NCBI GenBank assembly: GCA_017406925.1
Contig: JAFQXO010000011.1
Span: forward strand, 248,001 to 312,000
DNA from: Eubacterium sp.
GTDB taxonomy: Bacteria > Bacillota > Clostridia > Lachnospirales > Lachnospiraceae
Reading direction: 5' to 3'
DNA length: 64,000 nucleotides
Position numbers and translations under genes: made by a program. The notes under the pieces were generated by a model. It ran no database searches. It was not told where the DNA came from and saw nothing but the letters and a program-made list of their open reading frames with translations. Below are positions 44,201 to 52,504 of this stretch, one piece after another (the first letter of the stretch is position 1; each line of letters begins with the position of its first letter).

Positions 44201-47200
44201 GGAATGTAACTCCCTTGAATGCACACAACTCGTACGAATTGTAATAATCTGTACTTGTACCTGTCTGATAGAATGACCAAGGGTCAATCTTAACTACGCC
44301 AGTATCTAACTGCTTGTCTGCAGTAACATCATTTATTTCAGGTGCTGGATCTTCTGGCATATCTGTTGTAGATACGCTGAAGTTCTTAATTCTAACAGTT
44401 CCTGAATAGTTCTTCTCTGTCGAAGTAACAACCTTACCGTCTTCGTACATAAATGCACCAAGCATTAGAGTAAATGTTACTTTGTCATCTTTACTTCCGT
44501 AGAACTGAATATCATAGTTCTGGCTTGTAGAAGTAAGTTTAATATCCTTAGATGCGATAATTACTTCTTCGCCATTTATCTCTTTCTTAATAGCCAATGT
44601 AGCGTATTTCTGTCCTGCTGCCGCACCGTCTACCATTGAATTGATAGCGTCTGCACTCAATGAAACTGTCTGTTTTCCTGTCTTTGTGAGTGTCATTGCA
44701 GTAGATGCTGTCAACTCGTATGGAATGTTAGCAGCTGCATTTCCATTATCGTCATATTCTGCTGCATAACCGTTTGACTCGATTGTTGCCTCAAATGATT
44801 TTGAAGCTCCACCAGCTTTAACGTTCTTCTTGTCGTTAACTTCCTGGTATCCTGCCATTGGTGTGTTGTGTGAGAATAATGACTGCGCCAATGTTGGAAC
44901 AGAAGTTCCATTAAATGTTACTTTTTCAAATGCTGATAATTCATATGGGCTATGGTAGTTTGTGCTAGTTCCTGTCTGGAAGAATACCCATGGTTCAATA
45001 GTAGCTGTACCAGCTGAAAGTGTTTCTGGGCCACCTGCTGTACCATTTACATCGATAGGATCTGGATCAGCGTTTTCTCCCTTAACGAACTGCATGTTCT
45101 TAATGCTTACACTACCAGTCCAGTTCTGATCTACATCTGTAACTACATCATTAGTCTTGAGGAATGAGCCAAGCATAAACTTAACTGTATACTCGCCGTT
45201 ATCCTTCGCTGCGAAGAATGGTAGTTCATATGTAGTCGCTGTAGTAGTAAGTTTATAAGTCTGAACTGCAACTGTGTTGTCGCCTGAATTAATCATTACT
45301 GTCACATACTTGTTAGCATTGCCGGAGGCAACTGAACCAACAAACTTGTATGTGTATTTTGCAGCCTTCTTAATAATTACTTTTGAGAATGCCTGCAAGT
45401 TAGATGGATTGTTATCCACTAATACTAAATCTTCGTAAGTACCTGAGAATCCATTGCTCTCGATACCTGCTGTAAATCCTGTTGAACCCTTTGCAGACTG
45501 AACTGTCTTAGCATCCATTGTTCCCATTCCTGAGTAAGGCTCATTGTGTGAGAACTTGGAAGCGTCTAACTTAGATACATAATTGGAGAATGTTACTCCA
45601 TTAAATGCACAAAGTTCATATGGATTGAATACGTCTGTACTTGTACCTGTCTGATAGAATGTCCATGGTCCGATGAGTGCAGTAGTTGCATCATACATCT
45701 GGTCATCTGTAACCTCTGGATCCTGTGGACCTGGAACATCAGGCATGTCTGAAGTTGATACCTTCATTCCTGAGAAGTTAACTACACCACTGTAGTTCTT
45801 CTCTAGTGAAGTTACTACGCTGCCATCCTTGTACATAAATGCACCAAGCATCATAGTAAATGTCACTGTCTCACCTGCTCCTCCTGAGAAGCTCAATGAA
45901 TACTTCGTTGGAGTAGTTGTGAGTTTTATAGTCTTTGATGCGAGAATGTCGCCATTGCTTCTCTTAGCAAGAACTGTCGCATACTTAACGTTTGAAGGTG
46001 AACCGTCAACCGTTCCACCTGAGCTTACATATGCAGTAAACTCTGCAGTCTGCTTACCAGCCTCAGAAAGTGTCAAGTTAGTTGATGCTGTCAACTCGTA
46101 TGGAAGGTTTCCAACAATCTGGTCGCCTTCATACTCTGCTGCATAACCGTTTGACTCGATAGTTGCCTTAAACTCTGCTGATGCACCGCCAGCCTTAACG
46201 TTCTTCTGATCGTCTGTCTCATGGTATCCTGCCATAGGCTCATTGTGTGAGAACAATGAAGCTGCCAATGCTGGAACCTGTGAGTTAGGGAATGTAACAC
46301 CCTGGAATGCTGATAGCTCGTAAGGGCTATATCCGTTAGTGCTTGTTCCTGTCTGGAAGAACTCCCAAGGACTCATTGTCGCATTACCTGCGACAACTGT
46401 TGCAGGTCCACCTGCAGTGCCGTTTACTTCGATAGTTTCAGTTTCTTTATCCTGCTCTTTTATGAAAGAAATGTTAGTTACATTAACTGTACCTGTCCAG
46501 TTCTTCTCATCTGTTGTTACCACGCCTTCCTTATAAAGGAATGCGCCGAGCATAATCTTCAATGAATATTCCTTATCTGTGCTTGTCGCGAAGAAAGAAA
46601 GTGTCTTAGTCTGATTGCTTGTTGTCAACTTAATAGTTTCTACTGCTGCAGCATTATCTCCATCTGCGATCATAACTGTCGCATATTTAGCCTTGCTGCC
46701 CTTAACAGTATATTGCAATGTGTGCTTACCAGCCTTGTTCACTTTGAACTTAGCTATAGCCTGCAAGTTAGATGGATTGTTTCCTGAAATCTCTCCATTA
46801 TCAAATGATGCAGACCATCCATTCGATTCGATGCCTGCGGCAAATCCAGTCGATCCCTTGTTAGATGTAACTGTCTTTGCATCCATTGTGCCGAATCCTA
46901 AATATGGCTCATAGTGTGAGAACTGTGACTGAGTCAAAGCGTTCGCTCCACTAGTTGTGAATGATACGCCATTAAAAGCACACAACTCGAATGAGTTGTA
47001 GTAATCAGTACTTGTACCTGTCTGATAGAATGACCAAGGTCCCAAGTTAGCTGCTCCAGCTGAAATCATTTCGCTAGCTGTTGGTGATGCAACATCAGGA
47101 CTAGGAACTGTAGGTCCTGCTGAATTCTTAACATCAAATGAAGTTACATGTACTTTTCCTGCCCAGCTTGATTCTGGAGATGTAACTACTTCATCTTCCT

Positions 47201-49274
47201 TCATAAATGCGCCGAGCATTATCTCGAAGTTAACTTCGTCGCCTGCTGCAGCGAAGAAATCAACACTAAATGTCTTATTAGAAGTTGTAATCTTAATAGT
47301 CTTAACTGCTAAATAGTTTTCGCCTTGTGTTACAACAAGTTTTGCATACTTGCAATCTACTGTTTTTCCGTCTGCAGTTGCATTGCTGTCAATGTATGCC
47401 TTAAATGATGCAGTCTGCTTACCAGTCTTGTCTACCTTAATCTTAGTATCTGCTGTAACTGTGTATGGTGCATTGCTTACGAGCACTCCGTCCTCATAAT
47501 CTGCTGACCAACCGTTACTTTCGATGGAAGCATTAAATCCATTGGATGCTCCACCTGCTTTGACAAGTTTCTTATCTGAGTTAGCGTGATATCCTGCCTT
47601 AGGTTCATTGTGTGAGAACAATGACTTAGGAAGTGCTGGTACTGAAGTATCTGCAAAAGTTACTCCACTATATGCACATAGTTCGTAAGGACCTATGTGG
47701 TTTGTGCTAGTGCCAGTCTGGAAGAATGTCCAAGGATAAATAGTTGCATCTGTTACTGCGTATGATGCAGGACCACCTGCTGATCCGTTTACTGTAGTAG
47801 TAGCAATTTCCTCGTCTCCGTCTTCCACGAACTGCATGCTCTTAATATTTACATTACCAGTCCAGTTCTTATCTTCTGTTGTTACTACACCTTCCTTGTA
47901 CATGAAAGCTCCGAGCATAATGATAACTTTATACTCAGTGTTTGCTCCTGTACTGTAGAAAGGAACGCTTATAGTATTTGGAGATGATGTAAGTTTTACA
48001 GTCTCCGATGCGATTGTATTTCCGCCTGCGTTTTCAATTAAGATTAATGCATACTTAGTTGAGTCTGCAGAACCCTGGAACTTGTAAATGTATTTTCCTT
48101 TTTTCTTTGTGTAAATCTTTGTGATAGCTTGTAGGTTAGAAGGATTGTTTCCGGTTATGGTACTTCCAGTATATGTAGCTCCCCAACCGTTTGATTCGAT
48201 ACCGGCTGTGAATCCTGTAGCACCCTTATTGGATGTAACTGTCTTCACATCGAGTGGTTCAACTCCTAGATAGCCTGCTCTATGTGAGAACGAAGACTGA
48301 GCTAGAGATGTTGCAGCACCATTCTGGAATGATACTCCACTAAATGCACAGATTTCATAAGGATTATAATAATCTGTACTTGTACCTGTCTGATAGAATG
48401 ACCAAGGTGCAATCTGAACTGTACCTGTGTCTACTCTAGATGATTCTGAAGAATCTGGAACGTTAGGTTTATCAATTACGATTTCACCACCGTTAGATAC
48501 ATTAAGTGATGAGAACATTACTGTACCTGTCCAGTCAAATTCTTTTGATGTGATTACTTTTCCATCAACGTACATGAACGCACCAACCATAATCTTGAGT
48601 GTAACCTTTTCACCGGCTTCACAATTGTATGTGATGCTATTTGTTGTCGCTGATGTAGTAATGTTAATGTCTTTTACTGCTAAATACTGGTCACCTGTAG
48701 GACTGCCACCTCTGATAACCGCTACAGTAGCATACTTATGGCTAGATGCTACACGCTTACCACTAGTTCCTGTACCTGTCTTTGCGCCAGATGCGATACT
48801 AGATCTGAATGAAATAGTATTCTTTCCTGACTTGGTTGCTGTGACAGGAACATAAGCATAAAGATTAGATGGGTTGTTTCCGGTTAGAGTCGTTCCTGTA
48901 TATGTTCCAGAAAAACCATTCGACTCAATAGTTGCCGAAAAACTAGATGACGCGCCTTTAGCTGTAACATACTTTTCGTCACTAACTGACTGTGGCTTGT
49001 TTGATGGCTTATTATGTGTAAAAGAACTTGAAGTCAAACTTGCCACGCTGTTGCCAAAGTCAACATTACTAAACGCACATAACTCGTAATGGTTATATGC
49101 ATTCGTGCTTGTTCCTGACTGATAGAAAGACCACTTGCCAATTGAAGCTTCTCCTACCGTCATTGAAGAATCAGTGCCTGCCGCCTTCACATCTTTTGCA
49201 GGTGAAAGAGCAATTCCACTGATTACCATTGTTACCGCAGCCAATACTGCAATAATTCTCTTGAACTGATTCAT
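41283..49274 (-). CDS. Giant secreted ten-repeat protein with Thr-rich linkers
   Basis: 2663 residues (about 280 kDa). Residues 1-32 are a signal peptide (IIAVLAAVTMVISGIAL, cleavage near DVKAAGT). Ten beta-rich repeats of about 220-245 residues follow, each starting W-x-F-(Y/F)-Q-T-G-T-S-T and holding YELCAF-x-G-V-x-F, a FSH motif, IESNG(W/F/Y), (K/T)YATV, and a closing L-G-A-(F/Y)-(M/L) and W-x-G-x-(V/L) segment. Repeat starts lie near residues 47, 291, 516, 747, 969, 1203, 1428, 1665, 1888 and 2118. Two Thr/Pro/Lys-rich linkers then frame two related 90-residue domains (VWSYELNPDFTVKTITYKLY and VWSYQLNPEFTVKTITYKLY). No LPxTG, SLH or other anchor is seen. The repeats look like jelly-roll binding modules, perhaps for carbohydrate; I know no matching family. 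Confidence 0.9.
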   Translation of the reverse strand: MNQFKRIIAVLAAVTMVISGIALSPAKDVKAAGTDSSMTVGEASIGKWSFYQSGTSTNAYNHYELCAFSNVDFGNSVASLTSSSFTHNKPSNKPQSVSDEKYVTAKGASSSFSATIESNGFSGTYTGTTLTGNNPSNLYAYVPVTATKSGKNTISFRSSIASGAKTGTGTSGKRVASSHKYATVAVIRGGSPTGDQYLAVKDINITTSATTNSITYNCEAGEKVTLKIMVGAFMYVDGKVITSKEFDWTGTVMFSSLNVSNGGEIVIDKPNVPDSSESSRVDTGTVQIAPWSFYQTGTSTDYYNPYEICAFSGVSFQNGAATSLAQSSFSHRAGYLGVEPLDVKTVTSNKGATGFTAGIESNGWGATYTGSTITGNNPSNLQAITKIYTKKKGKYIYKFQGSADSTKYALILIENAGGNTIASETVKLTSSPNTISVPFYSTGANTEYKVIIMLGAFMYKEGVVTTEDKNWTGNVNIKSMQFVEDGDEEIATTTVNGSAGGPASYAVTDATIYPWTFFQTGTSTNHIGPYELCAYSGVTFADTSVPALPKSLFSHNEPKAGYHANSDKKLVKAGGASNGFNASIESNGWSADYEDGVLVSNAPYTVTADTKIKVDKTGKQTASFKAYIDSNATADGKTVDCKYAKLVVTQGENYLAVKTIKITTSNKTFSVDFFAAAGDEVNFEIMLGAFMKEDEVVTSPESSWAGKVHVTSFDVKNSAGPTVPSPDVASPTASEMISAGAANLGPWSFYQTGTSTDYYNSFELCAFNGVSFTTSGANALTQSQFSHYEPYLGFGTMDAKTVTSNKGSTGFAAGIESNGWSASFDNGEISGNNPSNLQAIAKFKVNKAGKHTLQYTVKGSKAKYATVMIADGDNAAAVETIKLTTSNQTKTLSFFATSTDKEYSLKIMLGAFLYKEGVVTTDEKNWTGTVNVTNISFIKEQDKETETIEVNGTAGGPATVVAGNATMSPWEFFQTGTSTNGYSPYELSAFQGVTFPNSQVPALAASLFSHNEPMAGYHETDDQKNVKAGGASAEFKATIESNGYAAEYEGDQIVGNLPYELTASTNLTLSEAGKQTAEFTAYVSSGGTVDGSPSNVKYATVLAKRSNGDILASKTIKLTTTPTKYSLSFSGGAGETVTFTMMLGAFMYKDGSVVTSLEKNYSGVVNFSGMKVSTSDMPDVPGPQDPEVTDDQMYDATTALIGPWTFYQTGTSTDVFNPYELCAFNGVTFSNYVSKLDASKFSHNEPYSGMGTMDAKTVQSAKGSTGFTAGIESNGFSGTYEDLVLVDNNPSNLQAFSKVIIKKAAKYTYKFVGSVASGNANKYVTVMINSGDNTVAVQTYKLTTTATTYELPFFAAKDNGEYTVKFMLGSFLKTNDVVTDVDQNWTGSVSIKNMQFVKGENADPDPIDVNGTAGGPETLSAGTATIEPWVFFQTGTSTNYHSPYELSAFEKVTFNGTSVPTLAQSLFSHNTPMAGYQEVNDKKNVKAGGASKSFEATIESNGYAAEYDDNGNAAANIPYELTASTAMTLTKTGKQTVSLSADAINSMVDGAAAGQKYATLAIKKEINGEEVIIASKDIKLTSTSQNYDIQFYGSKDDKVTFTLMLGAFMYEDGKVVTSTEKNYSGTVRIKNFSVSTTDMPEDPAPEINDVTADKQLDTGVVKIDPWSFYQTGTSTDYYNSYELCAFKGVTFQNNATNLAASAFSHKEPYAGIQDFDYKTVQADKGSTGFTATIESNGWGGTFENGELVGNNPSNVQAITRITTNESGKHTFKFAGSATSAKYATVIIESNGNPIATETFKLTTNSTNYEVPFYAPTAGGQYDVKIMLGAFMFKDEVVTEIEKEWSGKVNILNMVFVKEEDEEVPTEEISGTAGGPSTVSIGAGTLKPWAFFQTGTSTDTVNAWDLAAFQGVTFTDTSVPALQQSLFSHNQPTAGYTGVYDQKLVTAGGASAGFTADIESNGFAAQYDATGNVNGNAPYELEAMAKLNISQEGKHTLKFTGETATGKTREKYMTVSVKYNDNTIASKTYELTNSKRNFELTFLAPAAGDGYEVSIMLGAYMFVDDVVTNVEKEWYGKVSLSKLSLVKESDDEDDPEVEVITKPSSGPSTVNVGDANLGKWEFYQTGTSTDYYNAYELCAFSKVDFANNVTDLTADDFSHFAPVAGYPDGGSDAKIVKAGGAAKAMQIGIEANGFAAQYDDETGDVKDNLPSNLTASADFTVNSPGTYKFEITDRVLAGATIDGKATTDKYIQVTIEDENFADTKLFKVTGTSTTHSITFKKLSTVASTVTIELGAFMYVDGAYVQTKELNWNGTLDISNIQITKIGEEETTEAEITTTTTKPVTTTKKPTTTTTKPVTTTKKTTTTKPTTTKVPESTTPVDGIGNVKMDKKTGVWSYELNPDFTVKTITYKLYKNNTLVKSGTLRGDIREFDLSDAMEPGEMYKIYIAVTGTNREKQSITSDNFLYDPNAAQEETPSVQPTTKPVTTTKPVTTTTKPVTTTTKPVTTTTKPVVTTTKPVATTTKPVVTTTKPVVTTTPIPTTTATPDFDGIGNIALDPITGVWSYQLNPEFTVKTITYKLYLGSTLIKSASIKEDVRTIDLSEYMEVGKTYAIYLLIRGGNGERYSTTSDFFTYTGAAGNLSSAKKSLTMNVNNKSLALHNFTR
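41664..41850 (-). repeat. Thr-Lys-Pro-Val minisatellite in linker 2
   Basis: Tandem units of 21-27 bases encode TTTKPV-type repeats in the long linker between the two C-terminal domains. A shorter copy of the same repeat type lies at 42160-42280 in linker 1. Unit number is likely to vary by slippage. Confidence 0.75.
42895..49145 (-). repeat. Ten in-frame repeats, arranged as four 1.37-kb higher-order dimers plus two end units
   Basis: W-x-F-Q start points at about 49131, 48402, 47725, 47035, 46370, 45665, 44990, 44280, 43612 and 42920. Units 2, 4, 6, 8 carry W-x-FYQ with STDYYN-like openings and the (D)xKTV-x-x-x-KGSTGF pattern; units 3, 5, 7, 9 carry W-x-FFQ and KAGGAS. Distances between successive type-A units are 1367, 1370, 1385 and 1360 bases. 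Units 1 and 10 are the divergent end copies. Confidence 0.85.
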
Positions 49275-49364
49275 TTTTCTACCTCCATATGAACCTAAGC
49301 TTATAGTTTCAATAGATTTTCCCGTTCTTGATACTCACCCAAAAATTTTAACACATTCAATAAG

Positions 49365-49395
49365 AAAAAACCCTATACTAAATTTTAGTATAGGG
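49365..49395 (-). terminator. Terminator of the zinc-uptake operon
   Basis: CCCTATACTAA / TTAGTATAGGG stem of 11 bp with a 3-base loop and, on the minus strand, a TTTTTT tail. It lies about 55 bases after the lipoprotein gene stop, downstream of a second, weaker hairpin at 49413. Confidence 0.85.
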
Positions 49396-49412
49396 GTCCA
49401 TTTTTTAGCAAT

Positions 49413-49437
49413 AAAATAGGGGGTTTTCGCCTATTTT
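49413..49437. repeat. AAAATAGG...CCTATTTT stem-loop, copy 1
   Basis: An 8-bp inverted repeat with a GGGTTTTCG loop, eleven bases after the lipoprotein stop. On the minus strand it is followed by ATT, so it could be a weak terminator. A close copy in the opposite orientation lies at 52479-52504, at the other end of the znu operon, with the same TTTTC loop. Confidence 0.6.
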
Positions 49438-49447
49438 TCATCACTTT

Positions 49448-49894
49448 TTAATCAATTTTTGTCATATGAGCATTCACCAGTCTGCAAAAGACTTTTTTAT
49501 CTCTTTTATATGGCTTAAAAATACCTACTACTTTTATTTTTGCTCCTTCATCTGGATAATTTTTAATAGTTTTTGCATCATTTTTAAGTTCAAATTCTAT
49601 TCCTTGTTCGCAACAAGCTGTGGCATCTTGTACCACACATGCATGTCTTAATTTATCTTTTTCATCAAACTTGAATGAGGTAATGTTCCCTTCCATTATT
49701 ACTTCTTTCCCATCAAAGTCCTCTGGAGAAGTAACCATGCTATAAACTTGCGAATAAACCATTGTACTAGACATCTTTGTCAAATCAATAATTTTATTAT
49801 CCTCTTGCTCGTACTTACCTTTGCATCCACAACCAACCAAAAACATTATAATTAAAACAAATATTACACATTGTTTTAAAACTTTTATCATCAT
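49448..49894 (-). CDS. Lipoprotein with OB-fold-like domain, last gene of zinc operon
   Basis: 148 residues from the ATG at 49894 (MMIKVLKQC), chosen for its AGGTGG site and the four-base overlap with the permease gene. The lipobox FLVGC puts the lipidated cysteine at about residue 23. The mature part has a YSQVYSMVTSPEDFDGKEVIMEGNI segment, HACVVQDATACCEQGIEF and a final KVVGIFKPY strand, which resembles the small OB-like C-terminal domain of the YcgQ/TIGR03943 (DUF1980) proteins, including the double cysteine. That family is linked with a permease and possibly metal handling. Here its place in the operon suggests a role in zinc delivery or redox of the permease; this is inference. Confidence 0.78.
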   Translation of the reverse strand: MMIKVLKQCVIFVLIIMFLVGCGCKGKYEQEDNKIIDLTKMSSTMVYSQVYSMVTSPEDFDGKEVIMEGNITSFKFDEKDKLRHACVVQDATACCEQGIEFELKNDAKTIKNYPDEGAKIKVVGIFKPYKRDKKVFCRLVNAHMTKID

Positions 49895-50730
49895 CTTCCA
49901 CCTACTTTTCCAATAAAGGCGCACACCACAAATGAAATGATATCAACTGCCACAATAGTAGAACCTACGGGCGTTCCAAATAAAATAGATAAAACGATAC
50001 CAATCACTGCACATAAAACTGACAGAATGGCCGCACATACCGTAACAGATTTAAAACTCTTAAATATCCTCATGGAAGAGAGTGCAGGGAAAATTACCAG
50101 CGCAGATACTAAAAGTGATCCAACCAGATTCATAGCTAACACAATAATTACTGCAATAATAATAGCTATTATCAAGTTAAATGTATTTACTTTTGTGCCT
50201 ACTGCCTTCGCAAAACTTTCATCAAATGTAACCGCAAATATGCGATTATAAAATAATATAAAAGCTATAACCACAATCAAAGATAAAATTGCACACACTA
50301 TTACCTCGCCTTGTGTCAATGTCAAAATTGAGGTTGACCCAAACAATGTCGTGCATACATCTCCTGCCAAATTAGGCGATTTGGGACTAAACAAATTCAT
50401 TAGAAGATAACCTATCGCCAAAGCTCCAACAGAAATCATCGCCAGTGAGGCATCTCCCTTCATTTTGACATTATTTCCTGTCCACAAAAGAAGAATTGCT
50501 GCAATGATTGTGATAGGCATTACTATTAGCATATCGTCAACTAGCCCCACTACTGCTGCGATAGCCATAGCACCAAAAGCCACGTGTGAGAGTCCATCAC
50601 CGATAAACGAGAATCTCTTCAAGACGAGAGTAACTCCCAAAAGCGATGAACACAAAGCAATCAACACGCCAACTATCAGAGCATACTGTGTGAAAGGATG
50701 TGAGAAATATAATATTAGTTTATCAAGCAT
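49891..50730 (-). CDS. znuB: Zinc ABC transporter permease (ZnuB-like)
   Basis: 279 residues from the ATG at 50730 (MLDKLILYF), which has GAGGGG upstream; a GTG nine bases earlier is a weaker alternative. About eight membrane helices with the ABC-3 family features: LGVTLVLKRFSFIGDGLSHVAFGAMAIA, the cytoplasmic ATPase-coupling loop and LVGSLLVSALVIFPALSSM. Mn/Zn permeases look alike, so zinc is the likely but not proven ion. It overlaps the ATPase gene by eight bases and the lipoprotein gene by four. Confidence 0.9.
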   Translation of the reverse strand: MLDKLILYFSHPFTQYALIVGVLIALCSSLLGVTLVLKRFSFIGDGLSHVAFGAMAIAAVVGLVDDMLIVMPITIIAAILLLWTGNNVKMKGDASLAMISVGALAIGYLLMNLFSPKSPNLAGDVCTTLFGSTSILTLTQGEVIVCAILSLIVVIAFILFYNRIFAVTFDESFAKAVGTKVNTFNLIIAIIIAVIIVLAMNLVGSLLVSALVIFPALSSMRIFKSFKSVTVCAAILSVLCAVIGIVLSILFGTPVGSTIVAVDIISFVVCAFIGKVGGR

Positions 50731-51427
50731 TCGCCTCACCCCTCTCTATATACGACTTTCCAATATCGGAGTTTTTGTACTCCTCCGTAGTTCCATAGAA
50801 AGTATCAGCGCCGATATGCAAAATTAGGTCAGCATATTTCACGGCTGCTGCTATATCGTGAGAAATCATAATTACTGTGATTCCCTTGTCGTTTAATTCC
50901 TTGATTACATCATACATTGCGGTAGCAACCTTAGGATCTAAGCCTGATGCTGGTTCATCTAAAAGTAACATTTTTTCAGTCGCGCAAAGTGCTCTTGCGA
51001 GCAATACTCTCTGCTGCTGTCCTCCGGACAATTCTCTGTAACAGCGCTTAGTCATATCGCTGATGTCTAAAAGTTCCATTGCCTTGGCAGCCATCTCTTT
51101 ATCCTTCTTGGAATAAAAAGGCTTCCATCCCATGTTAGATTGGCAACCTGAAAGAACCACTTCGATAACCGAAGCAGGAAAATCTTTCTGAACTACCGTT
51201 TGCTGAGGCAAATAGCCTATCTCAGTGGACTTTAGTCCCTCATAAATCACATCACCCGATAGAGGCTTTTGAAGATTTAGAATCGTCCTCATCAATGTAG
51301 ACTTACCAGCGCCGTTTTCACCAATGACGCAAAGATAGTCACCTTTATTTACTTCAAAGTTGAGATCCTTAACTAAAATATCATTCTCATATCCCAGCGT
51401 AATGTTCTTACATTTTAAACCAGCCAT
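50723..51427 (-). CDS. znuC: Zinc ABC transporter ATPase (ZnuC-like)
   Basis: 234 residues. Walker A VIGENGAGKSTLM, signature LSGGQQQRVLLARAL, Walker B MLLLDEPASGLDP, H-loop MISHD. The short length and GLKCKNITLGYEND start fit metal-type ABC importers. It starts nine bases after the binding protein gene, and its last eight bases overlap the permease gene. All three are in the usual order of zinc uptake systems. Confidence 0.92.
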   Translation of the reverse strand: MAGLKCKNITLGYENDILVKDLNFEVNKGDYLCVIGENGAGKSTLMRTILNLQKPLSGDVIYEGLKSTEIGYLPQQTVVQKDFPASVIEVVLSGCQSNMGWKPFYSKKDKEMAAKAMELLDISDMTKRCYRELSGGQQQRVLLARALCATEKMLLLDEPASGLDPKVATAMYDVIKELNDKGITVIMISHDIAAAVKYADLILHIGADTFYGTTEEYKNSDIGKSYIERGEANA

Positions 51428-51436
51428 CGCGACTCC

Positions 51437-52399
51437 TTATTTCAATGCCTTTTCCAATGTATCTCTGTTCTCACTCATAAGAGAGAGATAGTTAACACCT
51501 ACTGTTATATCTTTAAACGTAACGTTTTGCATAGCATTCATCGACAAGATTTTCTGATCTTTCGTCTTTGTATTTTCTCTTATCGTCTTTGCTATCTCGT
51601 CGTTACTACCCGTTTCTTTTAGAATAACTTTGAGTTCTAATTCATCGCATTTTTTTGCCAAAAATGAGATGGTCTCAAAACTAGCTTCCGTCTCTGCACT
51701 GCACCCATTAAATGCTGCGTAGTACTTGATGCCATAGTCGTCCATCAAATATCTGAATGGAAATCTATCGCCGAATAGTACAGTATCTTTCTTAGAATTC
51801 TGCACAGTTTGTGTATATTCTTTGTCGAGTTTATCAAGCTTTTCTATATATTTTTCAGCGTTATTTTCATATGTTTCCTTGTTATTTTCGTCTACTTCTT
51901 GAAGTGTTTCTGAAATTATATTTACAAATAACTTCGCATTTTTCAAAGAAAGCCAAACGTGTTCATCGTTTTCTCTTTCAACCTCGTGTTCTTCATGTTC
52001 TTCTTGCATGCCTTCCACAGCTTTTTCTTCTCTCACTTTATTCCCAAGAACTTCCATCAGATTGATTATCTTTATATCTTTATTTTCGGCTTCCTTTAGG
52101 GCGTCTTCTACCCACTCATCAGACTCGCCTCCTACATAAATAAACACATCGCATGTTGATATTTTAAGAACATCATCAGCCGTAGGCTGATAACTATGAA
52201 AGTCCACACCCTTGTCTACCAATAGAGTAGTCTTTATATTTTTCGAGTCGCCAACTACCGATTTAACCCAGTCATACTCAGGAAAAATCGTTGCAACCAC
52301 GTTTATTCTCTTATTTTCGTTAGTGTTTTTTTCATTGCCACAAGCAACCAAACTAACAATCATTGATGCCATCACAAGCATCACTAAGATTTTTTTCAT
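51437..52399 (-). CDS. znuA: Zinc-binding lipoprotein (ZnuA-like substrate-binding protein)
   Basis: 320 residues with a lipobox (VSLVAC, lipidated C20). It has the cluster A-I fold landmarks: VVATIFPEYDWVKSVVG, the first metal His in GVDFHSYQPTADD, a metal-loop rich in His and Glu at about 130-148 (EEHEEHEVERENDEHVW), and later SKKDTVLFGDRFPFRYLMDDYGI and KETGSN. The His-rich loop supports zinc rather than manganese, and HVW keeps the second ligand. First gene of the operon; a minus-strand extended -10 (TGTTATAAT) at 52434-52439 probably drives it. Confidence 0.92.
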   Translation of the reverse strand: MKKILVMLVMASMIVSLVACGNEKNTNENKRINVVATIFPEYDWVKSVVGDSKNIKTTLLVDKGVDFHSYQPTADDVLKISTCDVFIYVGGESDEWVEDALKEAENKDIKIINLMEVLGNKVREEKAVEGMQEEHEEHEVERENDEHVWLSLKNAKLFVNIISETLQEVDENNKETYENNAEKYIEKLDKLDKEYTQTVQNSKKDTVLFGDRFPFRYLMDDYGIKYYAAFNGCSAETEASFETISFLAKKCDELELKVILKETGSNDEIAKTIRENTKTKDQKILSMNAMQNVTFKDITVGVNYLSLMSENRDTLEKALK

Positions 52400-52433
52400 A
52401 AACTCTCCTTTGAATGCTTTAGTTCCAAACCCT

Positions 52434-52442
52434 ATTATAACA
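52434..52442 (-). promoter_or_regulatory. Extended -10 promoter of zinc operon
   Basis: TGTTATAAT on the minus strand, 35-43 bases upstream of the binding-protein start. The upstream A-rich region contains one copy of a 20-base direct repeat, a likely regulator site. Confidence 0.55.
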
Positions 52443-52443
52443 G

Positions 52444-52463
52444 TTACTTATTTTTTTGCTACT
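52444..52463. repeat. Direct repeat copy 1 in znuA-phd intergenic region
   Basis: TTACTTATTTTTTTGCTACT. The second copy at 52494-52513 (CTACCTATTTTTTTGATACT) differs at three positions and lies exactly 50 bases away, about five helical turns. Confidence 0.6.
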
Positions 52464-52478
52464 TTTTAGGCTTTATAT

Positions 52479-52504
52479 AAAATAGGTTGAAAACTACCTA
52501 TTTT
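52479..52504. repeat. AAAATAGGT...ACCTATTTT inverted repeat, copy 2
   Basis: A perfect 9-bp inverted repeat with an eight-base centre (TGAAAACT) in the divergent gap between znuA and the antitoxin gene, so a terminator role is unlikely and an operator role likely. Candidates are a metalloregulator of the zinc operon or autoregulation by the antitoxin. Related to 49413-49437. Confidence 0.6.

Noticed and set aside
42109-48855. Many plus-strand open frames (for example 42931-43383, 45829-46146, 48427-48855) opposite the giant gene.
   Set aside because: They are antisense shadows of the repeated coding sequence, recur with the repeat period, and lack ribosome sites.
41283-49274. Repeats of the giant gene considered as CRISPR or mobile repeats.
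   Set aside because: Units are long, in-frame, protein-coding and without spacers; no cas or transposase gene is nearby.
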